Shown here piece after piece: positions 8,839 to 16,475 of a stretch of DNA of 64,000 nucleotides (positions are counted from its first letter, which is position 1; each line of letters begins with the position of its first letter). Source of the DNA: an uncultured Collinsella sp. (lineage in GTDB: Bacteria > Actinomycetota > Coriobacteriia > Coriobacteriales > Coriobacteriaceae); contig CAAEEB010000067.1 in the NCBI GenBank assembly GCA_900754745.1, positions 15,964 through 79,963 of the forward strand, in the 5' to 3' direction. The notes under the pieces were generated by a model, which saw only the letters and a program-made list of their open reading frames with translations, did not search any database and had not been told where the DNA came from. Position numbers and translations under genes: made by a program.

Positions 8839-9024
8839 TCGTTTGGTAACGCGTTTTATCAAATATGGCATTTATCTGCGGTAATGTTCTATTTCACCGC
8901 CGAGGGTGACATTTCATACCGCCTGCCGAACTGCGTGGAGGCCTAACAACTTTATAGGTCAGTGTTGTGCGTGTAGCAACTTCGCCCGGCCTCGCCTCCG
9001 GGCTGCCGCATGAGAGGGGATCTT

Positions 9025-10857
9025 ATGGCACGACTGCACGTAATGGAACGCAGCCACGCTCAGGCTGTCATGGACGACCTGCACGATGCGCTCGGACGTC
9101 GTCTGGCGGTGAGTTCGCTCGCCCCGTGTCCCGTTGAGTTTACGGCAGCGCTCGTCAACCTGTGCTCCACCCAGAGCTGCGGCAAGTGCACGCCCTGCCG
9201 TGTGGGCCTGAGCGCGCTGAGCGACCTGCTCGCCGATGTGCTCGAAGGCCGCGCCGACGAGTCCACGCTCAATCTGATTGAGCGCACCGCCCGCACCATC
9301 TATCTTTCGAGCGACTGCGCCATCGGTTACGAGGCCGGCGCCATGGCGCTTACGGCTATCCGCGGTTTCCGCGACGACTTTGAGCACCACATCCGCGAGC
9401 ACTCCTGTGGCTTTGACCGCGAGGCCCGCGTCCCGTGCGTCTCGGGCTGCCCGGCGCACGTCGACATTCCCGGTTACATTTCGCTGGTCGAGGCCGGCCG
9501 CTATGCCGATGCCGTCAAGGTCATCCGCAAGAACAACCCGCTGCCGCTCGTCTGCGGTTTGGTGTGCGAGCATCCCTGCGAGATGCACTGCCGTCGCGGC
9601 ATGGTCGACGATCCCATGAACATCCTCGCCCTCAAGCGTTTTGCCGTTGAGCACAGCGACCTCAACGATTACAAGCCCAGCGTGGCCGACAACACCGGCA
9701 AGCGCATCGCCGTGATCGGCGGCGGCCCGGCCGGCCTTTCCTGTGCCTACTACCTGGCCGTGATGGGCCATAAGGTGACCATCTTTGAGCAGCGCCACCA
9801 CCTGGGCGGCATGCTGCGCTATGGCATTCCCAGCTACCGTCTGCCGCGCGAGCGCCTGCAGGCCGAGATCGACTGGATCTTGAGCGCCGGCATCAACGTG
9901 GAACTCGACCACTCCGTCAATGGCGAGGAGCTTGCCCGCCTGCGCGACGAGTTCGATGCCGTCTACCTGGCCATTGGTGCCCACAGCGATAAGAAGCTCG
10001 GCCTTCCGGGCGAAGAGGCGCCCGGCGTGGAGTCGGCCGTCAAGATGCTGCGCGCCATCGGCGACGACGAGCTGCCCGACCTGAGCGGTCAGCGCGTGTG
10101 CGTCATCGGCGGCGGCAACGTGGCCATGGACGTGGCGCGCTCTGCCGTGCGCTGCGGTGCCGAAAAGGTGAGCATCGTCTACCGCCGTCGCATCTGCGAC
10201 ATGACGGCCCAGGATGCCGAGATTGCCGGCGCCCAGGCCGAGGGCTGCGAGGTTCTTGAGCTCACCGCACCGCTCGCTATTGAGACGGGCGAAGATGGTC
10301 GCGTGAGTGGTCTGCGCGTGCAGCCGCAGATTATCGGCGAGCCCCGTCGTGGGCGCCCGGCCCCGCGTGCCGCCGCGACGCCCGAGCGCGTCATTCCCTG
10401 CGAGCGCGTGTTTGTTGCCGTTGGTCAGGACATCGATTCCAAGCCGTTTGAGGAGATGGGCATCGCCTGCAAGTGGGGCTGCGTCGTCACCGATTCGGAC
10501 GGCGCCGTGCCTAACTTCGACGGCCTCTTTAGCGGCGGTGACTGCCAGACCGGTCCCGCCACCGTCATCCGGGCCATCAACGCCGGCCGCGTTGCTTCGG
10601 CAAATATCGACCGCTACCTGGGCTTTGACCACAAGATCAAGCTCGACGTTGAGCTGCCGACCGTGCAGTTTAAGGGCAAGCACGAGTGCGGCCGCTGCGA
10701 GCTGGGCGAGCGCGAGGCCGGCGAGCGCATCCACGATTGGAATCTGGTCGAGCAGGGCCTTACCGAGGAGGAGGCACGCCAGGAGGCAAGCCGCTGCCTG
10801 CGTTGCGACCACTTTGGCTTTGGCGCGTTCCGCGGAGGGAGGAACCTGGAATGGTAG
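9025..10857 (+). CDS. NuoF-tail/GltD-like FAD- and Fe-S oxidoreductase, hydrogenase partner
   Basis: A 610-residue electron-transfer flavoprotein. Residues 1-130 resemble the C-terminal Fe-S region of NuoF/HoxF, with the cluster motif CGKCTPCRVG (about residue 55) and a further Cys in SSDCAIG. The FMN and NADH domains of NuoF are absent. From about residue 140 it is like the small subunit of glutamate synthase or NfnB: a Cys-rich entry (VPCVSGCPAH, CGLVCEHPCEMHC), an FAD site IAVIGGGPAGLSCAYY and an NAD(P)H site VCVIGGGNVAMD. Another Cys group, CGRCELG and CLRCDHF, ends the protein. The ATG at 9025 follows GAGAGGGG. It overlaps the hydrogenase gene by 7 nt, so it very likely feeds NAD(P)H electrons to or from HydA. 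Whether it bifurcates cannot be told from sequence. Confidence 0.88.
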   Translation: MARLHVMERSHAQAVMDDLHDALGRRLAVSSLAPCPVEFTAALVNLCSTQSCGKCTPCRVGLSALSDLLADVLEGRADESTLNLIERTARTIYLSSDCAIGYEAGAMALTAIRGFRDDFEHHIREHSCGFDREARVPCVSGCPAHVDIPGYISLVEAGRYADAVKVIRKNNPLPLVCGLVCEHPCEMHCRRGMVDDPMNILALKRFAVEHSDLNDYKPSVADNTGKRIAVIGGGPAGLSCAYYLAVMGHKVTIFEQRHHLGGMLRYGIPSYRLPRERLQAEIDWILSAGINVELDHSVNGEELARLRDEFDAVYLAIGAHSDKKLGLPGEEAPGVESAVKMLRAIGDDELPDLSGQRVCVIGGGNVAMDVARSAVRCGAEKVSIVYRRRICDMTAQDAEIAGAQAEGCEVLELTAPLAIETGEDGRVSGLRVQPQIIGEPRRGRPAPRAAATPERVIPCERVFVAVGQDIDSKPFEEMGIACKWGCVVTDSDGAVPNFDGLFSGGDCQTGPATVIRAINAGRVASANIDRYLGFDHKIKLDVELPTVQFKGKHECGRCELGEREAGERIHDWNLVEQGLTEEEARQEASRCLRCDHFGFGAFRGGRNLEW

Positions 10858-12662
10858 AGCCCAACAACCCCACTGTCAGCGACAACACCGAAAGCGGAGC
10901 ACTCAATATGGTCAAGCTCACTATCGATAATTGCGAGGTCATGGTACCCGAGCACACCACGATCCTGGACGCGGCCAAGTCCGCCGGCATCCAGATTCCC
11001 ACCCTGTGCTACCTGCGCGATCTAAACGAGATCGGCGGTTGCCGCGTGTGCGTGGTCGAGGTTGAGGGCTGCGACCAGCTGGTTGCCGCCTGCAACAACT
11101 ACGTGCTCGACGGCATGGTGGTCCACACTAACAGCCCCAAGGCCCGCGAGGCGCGTCGCACCAACGTGCAGCTGCTGCTGTCCCAGCACGACTCGCGCTG
11201 TACGAGCTGCGTGCGCAGTGGTAACTGCAACCTGCAGACCATCGCCAACGACCTGGGCATCTTCTATCTGCCGTACGAGCAGCACCTGGCGCGCGAGGGC
11301 TGGGATTTCGATTTCCCCATCATCCGCGATAACGACAAGTGCATCAAATGCATGCGCTGCATCAAGGTATGCGAGAGCGTGCAGGGCTTAGGGATTTGGG
11401 ATCTGACCAACCGCGCCACGCATACCGCCGTGGGCACCCGCGGGCGTGCGCCGATCGGCAAGACCGATTGCGTCGCGTGCGGCCAGTGCATCACGCATTG
11501 CCCGACGGGCGCCCTGCGCGAGCGTGACGATACCGAGACCGTGTTCGATGCCATCGCCGATCCCGACAAGATCGTGCTGGTGCAGATTGCGCCGGCCGTG
11601 CGTAGCGCCTGGGGCGAGGAGCTCGGCATTCCGCGCGAGGAGGCTACTGTCGAGCGCCTGGCTTGTGCGCTGCGCCGCGTGGGCTTTGAGTACGTGTTCG
11701 ATACCGACTTCTCGGCCGACCTCACCATTATGGAGGAGGGCTCCGAGCTGCTCGAGCGCCTGGGTAAGGCCGCCAAGGGCGAGGGCGACAGCCGCAGCTG
11801 GCCCATGTTCACGAGCTGCTGCCCGGGCTGGGTACGCTTTGTGAAGGCGCGCTACCCGGAGTTTGTCGACAGCCTGTCCACGTCCAAGTCGCCGCAGCAG
11901 ATGTTTGGCGCCATCGCCAAGACCTACTACGCCAAGGTGCTGGGCGTGGAGCCCGAGCGTCTGTTTGTGGTGTCCGTGATGCCGTGCACGGCCAAGAAGG
12001 CCGAGTGCGCGCTGCCGAGCATGGTGGGCGAGGACGGCACGCCCGATGTGGACGTTGCGCTGACGGTGCGCGAGACGGTGCGCATGATCCGCGCGAGCCA
12101 CGTGAGCGTCGACACGCTGGTTGAGGAGCCGCTCGACACGCCGCTGGGCTTTGGCACGGGCGCGGGTGTGATCTTTGGCGCCACGGGCGGCGTGATGGAG
12201 GCTGCCGTGCGCTCGGCCTATTACCTGGTGACGGGCAAGAACCCCGACGCCGACTTCTTTACCGATGTGCGCGGCCTGGACGGCTGGAAGGAGGCCGTGG
12301 CCGGTATCGATGGCACCAAGGTGCGCGTCGCCGTGGCGCACGGGCTAGGCAACGCCGCCCGTCTGCTCGACGCGATTCGCGACGGCCGCGTGAGCTATGA
12401 CTTCGTTGAGGTCATGGCATGCCCGGGCGGCTGCGTCGGTGGCGGCGGTCAGCCCATCCACGACGGCTGCGAGCTGGCAGCCGAGCGCGGTCAGGTGCTG
12501 TGGGGTCTGGATGCCGCTGCGGACATTCGCTTCTCGCACGAGAATCCCGATGTCCAGGCGTGCTACCGCGAGTTCTTGGGCGAGCCGCTCTCGCCGCTGG
12601 CCGAGGAGCTGCTGCATACCGACCATCACGCATGGACGATGCCTAACGAGGGGACGTGCTAG
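10851..12662 (+). CDS. hydA: [FeFe] hydrogenase, catalytic subunit
   Basis: Cytoplasmic iron-only hydrogenase (603 residues) making or consuming H2. In order: a [2Fe-2S] domain (CYLRDLNEIGGCRVC), a His/Cys cluster segment (HDSRCTSCVRSGNC), two [4Fe-4S] motifs (CIKCMRCIKVC and CVACGQCITHC), and the H-cluster domain. Its three signatures are present: TSCCPGW (about 321), MPCTAKKAE (about 377) and ACPGGCVGGGGQP (about 522). A small-subunit tail, YREFLGEPLS...LLHTDHH, completes it. The ATG at 10851 has GGAGGGAGG at the right distance and overlaps the upstream flavoprotein stop; an ATG at 10908 is possible but has a poorer site. H-cluster maturation genes are not in the window. It probably disposes of reducing power during fermentation. 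Confidence 0.95.
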   Translation: MVEPNNPTVSDNTESGALNMVKLTIDNCEVMVPEHTTILDAAKSAGIQIPTLCYLRDLNEIGGCRVCVVEVEGCDQLVAACNNYVLDGMVVHTNSPKAREARRTNVQLLLSQHDSRCTSCVRSGNCNLQTIANDLGIFYLPYEQHLAREGWDFDFPIIRDNDKCIKCMRCIKVCESVQGLGIWDLTNRATHTAVGTRGRAPIGKTDCVACGQCITHCPTGALRERDDTETVFDAIADPDKIVLVQIAPAVRSAWGEELGIPREEATVERLACALRRVGFEYVFDTDFSADLTIMEEGSELLERLGKAAKGEGDSRSWPMFTSCCPGWVRFVKARYPEFVDSLSTSKSPQQMFGAIAKTYYAKVLGVEPERLFVVSVMPCTAKKAECALPSMVGEDGTPDVDVALTVRETVRMIRASHVSVDTLVEEPLDTPLGFGTGAGVIFGATGGVMEAAVRSAYYLVTGKNPDADFFTDVRGLDGWKEAVAGIDGTKVRVAVAHGLGNAARLLDAIRDGRVSYDFVEVMACPGGCVGGGGQPIHDGCELAAERGQVLWGLDAAADIRFSHENPDVQACYREFLGEPLSPLAEELLHTDHHAWTMPNEGTC

Positions 12663-12664
12663 CG

Positions 12665-13723
12665 ATGCGCGCGTTTGATTTTGAGATGTCGCGCCGGGGG
12701 TTTGCCTCGGCGCTCGCCGCGGGCGCCCTGTCGCTTGCGCTCGCGGGCTGTGGCGGCGGGGCTGCCGGTACCGGGTCCGCCGCGGGCTCGGCTGCCGGGT
12801 CTGCTGCTGACGGTGCCGCTGCCGAGCCGGTTGAGGTGCACGTCGCCTCGCTCAAGGGTCCGACGTCGATGGGTCTGGTGCAGTTTATGGACCGGGCGGC
12901 CGATGGTGAGACGGACAACGAGTTCGACTTTGCGATCAGCACTGCAGCCGATGAGATCGTGCCCAAGGTGATTCAGGGCGATGTCGATATCGCCCTGGTG
13001 CCTGCCAACGTGGCGAGCGTGCTCTACAACAAGACCGAGGGTGCGGTGCAGGTCATCGACATCAACACGCTGGGCGTGCTGAACGTTGTGACGGGCGACG
13101 CGAGTGTGGCCTCGTTTGGCGATCTGGCGGGCCATACCGTCTATATGACGGGCAAGGGCACCACGCCGGAGTACGTCATGAACTACCTGCTGGAGCGCGC
13201 AGGCCTGACCGGCCAGGTGACGCTCGAGTTTAAGAGCGAGCCCACCGAGGTGCTGTCGGCCCTGCTTGCCGACCCGTCCGCCGTGGGCGTGCTGCCGGAG
13301 CCGTTCAAGACCGCTGCCATCGCCAAGAGCGAAGGCGGGCTGTCGGCTCCGGTAAGCCTGACCGATGTGTGGGACGAGTTGGCAGGTGACACGGGTTCGC
13401 GCCTGCTGACGGGCGTGACCGTGGTGCGCCGCGCGTTTGCCGAGGAACATCCCGAGGCTGTGGCGGAGTTCTTGAGCTGCCATGCGGCGAGCGTTAAGGC
13501 TGTCAATGCGGCGCCGGCAGACTGGGCGCAGGCCGTGGTCGATGCCGGCATCGTGGACAACGCCAAGATCGCCGAGAAGGCGATTCCCGGGTGCATGCTC
13601 GTGTGCCAGACGGGCAAGGATATGAAGGCGGCACTTAGTGGGTATCTGCAGGTGCTGTCCGACGCGGACGCGAGCGCCGTGGGTGGTAAACTTCCGGCTG
13701 ACGATTTCTACTACATGGAGTAG
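12665..13723 (+). CDS. ABC transporter substrate-binding lipoprotein, NMT1/SsuA-like
   Basis: Extracytoplasmic binding protein of the NMT1/THI5/SsuA type. The N-terminus has a twin-arginine pair (MSRRGF), a hydrophobic stretch and the lipobox LALAGC with Cys near residue 29, followed by a Gly/Ala/Ser linker. So it is a lipoprotein, perhaps exported folded by Tat. The body (residues 60-352) has the two-lobe pattern of periplasmic-binding-type proteins. It starts 2 nt after the hydrogenase stop and ends 3 nt before the transporter gene, so all are one operon. The ligand is unknown: relatives bind sulfonates, nitrate, bicarbonate or thiamine precursors. A second in-frame ATG at 12686 may be the true start. 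Confidence 0.82.
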   Translation: MRAFDFEMSRRGFASALAAGALSLALAGCGGGAAGTGSAAGSAAGSAADGAAAEPVEVHVASLKGPTSMGLVQFMDRAADGETDNEFDFAISTAADEIVPKVIQGDVDIALVPANVASVLYNKTEGAVQVIDINTLGVLNVVTGDASVASFGDLAGHTVYMTGKGTTPEYVMNYLLERAGLTGQVTLEFKSEPTEVLSALLADPSAVGVLPEPFKTAAIAKSEGGLSAPVSLTDVWDELAGDTGSRLLTGVTVVRRAFAEEHPEAVAEFLSCHAASVKAVNAAPADWAQAVVDAGIVDNAKIAEKAIPGCMLVCQTGKDMKAALSGYLQVLSDADASAVGGKLPADDFYYME

Positions 13724-13726
13724 CCC

Positions 13727-15103
13727 GTGCGTGCGTTTGCTCGACAAATGACAGAGCGTATGAAGGCGGTGGCGGCAGCAGGTGCCGTCGCCGCCTTTTG
13801 GCTTGCCGTGTGGGTCTTCGCGGCGGTGCTGGTGGCGCAGCCACTGATCTTGCCGGGGCCGGGTGCTGTTGCCGTGGCGCTGCTGCGCCTGGTGTGCGAT
13901 GGCGGTACCTGGGCGATTTTGGTGGGCTCGGGCGCGCGGATACTGGGCGGGCTGGCGCTTGCCGCGGTGTGTGGTGGCGTGCTTGCCGGGATTTCGTCAC
14001 GGTTGCGGGCGTTTGCGCGCCTGGTGGCTCCGGCACTTTCGTTTGTTAAGGCGACGCCGGTTGCCTGCGTGGTGGTCCTGCTGCTTATTTGGTTGGGATC
14101 GGCGCGCGTGAGCATCGCCGCGGTCTTTTTGATGGCGCTGCCGGGCGTGTATTTTTCGCTGGCCGAGGGCTTGGCACAGGTGAATAAACCGCTGGAGCAG
14201 ATGTTCCGTCTGCATGGCGTGCGCGGCTGGCGCCTGTTTTGCGCCCATACCTGGCGCGAAGTCCTGCCGTTTGTGCTTTCGTGCGCCCGCGCCGTGATCG
14301 GCATGAGCTGGAAGGCCGGCGTGGCAGCCGAGCTGATCGGCATGGCGGTGGGCACCGTGGGCGAGCGCATCTATCAGGCAAAGCTTTTGATTGAGACGGC
14401 TGATTTGCTGGCGTGGACCGTGCTGGTCGTTGCCGCCTCGTGGGCGTGTGAGCGCGTGCTGGTGTGGCTGCTGCGGGTTTCGGGACCCGTGGCGTGGCGC
14501 GCGGCCGTGCGGGCGCATGGGCATGGACTGCGCGGGCATGCGGGGGCTGCGAGCGATGGCGCCGCAGCGGAGCTTGCGCTTGCCGTGGGCGATCGTGCGC
14601 CCTGGGCGCCGGCGCTGGATGGTCTGGTGCTCAACGTGCCTGCGGGTGGGCGTATCTGCGTGATGGGCGCTTCGGGCATGGGCAAGTCGACGCTGCTTTC
14701 GTTGGCAGCGGGGGAGTGCGCGCCGTGCTCGATGGTGTTTCAGGATGCACGCTTGGTAGAGGGCAGCTCGGCTTTGGATAACGTGCTGGTGTGTGCCGAT
14801 GCGCGCGTGGATGCTTCGAACGCTACGACCTTGCTGCGCCGGTTGGTGCCGGGAATCGACGTGCATGTTCGCGTGGCTGAGCTTTCGGGCGGGCAGCGCC
14901 GTCGTGTCGAGATCGCTCGAGCCCTGCTGTGTGGCGGCTGTGCCGTCATTCTGGATGAGCCCTTTACCGGCCTGGACGCCGCCGCGCGCGATGCGACGGC
15001 CGAGGCCGTGCTAGACCTGCTCGACGGTCGCACGCTCTTGCTCGCCACGCACGATGTCGTCGACGCTCAAGCCCTCGATATCTCGGACATCATCACGCTC
15101 TAA
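13727..15103 (+). CDS. ABC transporter permease fused to ATP-binding domain
   Basis: One 458-residue polypeptide carries both transporter parts that are normally separate. Residues 1-255 form an SsuC/TauC-like permease with about six membrane segments and a loop similar to EAA motifs. Residues about 280-458 form an ATPase with Walker A GASGMGKST (about 314-322), Q-loop MVFQDARL, signature LSGGQRRRVEIARAL, Walker B CAVILDEPF and the switch His in LLATHD. The ATPase part is short (about 180 residues against the usual 230-250), with part of the helical region trimmed. The start is a GTG 3 nt after the preceding stop. It works with the lipoprotein upstream. Frameshift of two genes is unlikely since the frame runs through without a break. 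Confidence 0.85.
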   Translation: MRAFARQMTERMKAVAAAGAVAAFWLAVWVFAAVLVAQPLILPGPGAVAVALLRLVCDGGTWAILVGSGARILGGLALAAVCGGVLAGISSRLRAFARLVAPALSFVKATPVACVVVLLLIWLGSARVSIAAVFLMALPGVYFSLAEGLAQVNKPLEQMFRLHGVRGWRLFCAHTWREVLPFVLSCARAVIGMSWKAGVAAELIGMAVGTVGERIYQAKLLIETADLLAWTVLVVAASWACERVLVWLLRVSGPVAWRAAVRAHGHGLRGHAGAASDGAAAELALAVGDRAPWAPALDGLVLNVPAGGRICVMGASGMGKSTLLSLAAGECAPCSMVFQDARLVEGSSALDNVLVCADARVDASNATTLLRRLVPGIDVHVRVAELSGGQRRRVEIARALLCGGCAVILDEPFTGLDAAARDATAEAVLDLLDGRTLLLATHDVVDAQALDISDIITL

Positions 15104-15178
15104 AAACTTACTCAGCAACAAAATGATTCGTTTTCCTCCGTCCCCATGGGGTCGGGTGTGGTATTCTATCTGCGGGGT

Positions 15179-15203
15179 AATACTTAGGAATACCTAGTAA
15201 TAC
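15179..15203 (+). promoter_or_regulatory. Candidate antitoxin operator: AATAC repeated every 10 bp
   Basis: AATAC occurs at 15179-15183, 15189-15193 and 15199-15203, exactly one helical turn apart; the outer copies also make an imperfect palindrome (GGTAATACT / AGTAATACC). It lies 116 bp before a RelB/DinJ-type antitoxin gene, and such ribbon-helix-helix proteins bind short repeats on one face of DNA. Its role as their operator is inferred. Confidence 0.4.
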
Positions 15204-15226
15204 CAACGCCGCAGAAACAAACTCCG

Positions 15227-15283
15227 GATGCGGGCCAATCGGGTTGCCTTCACAGCCCGTCGCCCAGCCGCGTGGCCCGCATC
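15227..15283 (+). other. Leader hairpin before the antitoxin gene
   Basis: GATGCGGGCCA (15227-15237) pairs perfectly with TGGCCCGCATC (15273-15283); a partial inner stem (GGTTG with CAGCC) extends it. It has no T run, so it is not a terminator. It may protect or shape the 5' end of the mRNA. Confidence 0.5.
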
Positions 15284-15318
15284 TATCCGCACTACCGTCG
15301 TTTCAAAAAGGAAGCGCC

Positions 15319-15540
15319 ATGGCAGAACACATGACCCCCGTAGTCGCGAAGGTCTTGCCCGAGGAGAAGGCAGCCTTCGCGGCGGCAACCCAGCTCGTGG
15401 GCACCACGCCGTCCAACGCCATCCGCATGTTTATCGCCGCGTTCAATCGCTGCGGCACCTTCCCGTTCGACATCTCGCCCAGCGGGGCTTTTGGCAAAGA
15501 CTGTCCCCAACAGCTAGTCGTTGAAGAACGTTCCCAATGA
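15319..15540 (+). CDS. Orphan RelB/DinJ-family antitoxin with atypical C-terminus
   Basis: A 73-residue protein with the DinJ pattern: a ribbon-helix-helix N-terminus, then TPSNAIRMFIAAFNRCGTFPFDI, whose FPFDI ending matches LPFDL in DinJ. AAAAAGGAAG precedes the ATG at 15319. After about residue 55 similarity ends; the last residues (PQQLVVEERSQ) come from DNA that resembles an intergenic repeat (GTCCCC, then CTAGTCG and GACTAGTCG). The toxin partner (RelE/YafQ type) that normally follows is absent: the next gene, 23 nt on, is a CPBP protease. It looks like the leftover of a toxin-antitoxin pair cut by a repeat. It might still act as a repressor. Confidence 0.75.
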   Translation: MAEHMTPVVAKVLPEEKAAFAAATQLVGTTPSNAIRMFIAAFNRCGTFPFDISPSGAFGKDCPQQLVVEERSQ

Positions 15541-15563
15541 CTAGTCGTCGGGAGGAGGTTGGC

Positions 15564-16475
15564 ATGCTCAATGCGATGATTTGGGCGCTTGCCTGTTTTG
15601 GCGTCGTTACTGTCGATATTGCCCTGAGCGTCGTTTTGTTTTCCGCCCTTGGCGTCGCATCGGTGTTCATGGGTTTTTCGATCGATGACCTCGACATTCA
15701 ATTGCTTCAGGCCGTCGCGCAGACAGCATCGTTTTTGATGGCGCTGCTGTGGTGGCGTTATCTGTGGCCGCGTTCGTTTATGGCACGCCGGCAAAGCGAA
15801 CACCCGCTCGGCGGGGGAGCGCGTGGGGCGTGGAAACGCATCGCCTGCGTTATCGTGATCGGCCTGGCCCTGCAGGTGGTTGTTGGCTACGTGACCGACG
15901 CCGCGCTGTCGCTGCTGCCCGATGCCGCGGCCGACTACAGCGAGCTTGTCGAGGAAACAGGCATGGGCGACACCAGTTATCTCGCCGTCCTGACTACGGT
16001 ACTCGGCGCCCCATTTTGTGAAGAGCTGCTGGTGCGCGGCATTATTTTTGAGTTTTCGCTCCGAGCGTTTAATCCGCAGTGCCGCCCACTTTGGAAGCGC
16101 CGGCGTCGTGCGAGCGCGCAGGATGGCGCCATGGTGCCTTGGGCGGCCCCAAGCACGTGGGGTATCGCCGCGGCAATCGTGCTGCAGGCGGCCATCTTTG
16201 GCTTTATGCATATGAACTGGGTGCAGGGCTGCTATGCGGGCGCTGCCGGCCTCATTTTTGGCTGGGTGCTCGTGACGACCGGAAAGCTTCGCTACACGAT
16301 TCTGCTGCACTTTGCCTTTAATGCCGGGTCGTATCTCATGACGTTGCTCTGGTTTGTGAACACGCCGCTCGATGTGGCAATTACGGTCGCTATCGCCGGC
16401 GTCATCCTCGTTGAGGCAATGCGTTCGCTGCGCCACGCGTGTGGGGTGGATGCAGCGAGCGCACCGCTGCCCTAG
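15564..16475 (+). CDS. CPBP family intramembrane metalloprotease
   Basis: Membrane protein of 303 residues with about seven or eight hydrophobic segments. The Abi/CPBP (CAAX-protease-like) signatures are present: CEELLVRG (about residue 153), FGFMHMN and LHFAFN, which give the Glu and His residues of the metal site. The ATG at 15564 has GGAGGAGG 5 nt upstream; an earlier in-frame ATG (15537) overlaps the antitoxin stop and has no better site. Bacterial members may process prenylated-like proteins or give immunity to bacteriocins; the substrate here is unknown. It converges on the YgiQ gene, with which it overlaps tail to tail by 4 nt. Confidence 0.87.
   Translation: MLNAMIWALACFGVVTVDIALSVVLFSALGVASVFMGFSIDDLDIQLLQAVAQTASFLMALLWWRYLWPRSFMARRQSEHPLGGGARGAWKRIACVIVIGLALQVVVGYVTDAALSLLPDAAADYSELVEETGMGDTSYLAVLTTVLGAPFCEELLVRGIIFEFSLRAFNPQCRPLWKRRRRASAQDGAMVPWAAPSTWGIAAAIVLQAAIFGFMHMNWVQGCYAGAAGLIFGWVLVTTGKLRYTILLHFAFNAGSYLMTLLWFVNTPLDVAITVAIAGVILVEAMRSLRHACGVDAASAPLP

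Noticed and set aside
13727..15103. Frameshift joining separate permease and ATPase genes
   Set aside because: The frame is open without interruption, with a plausible linker and all ATPase motifs in the same frame, so a true fusion is more likely; sequence error remains a minor possibility.
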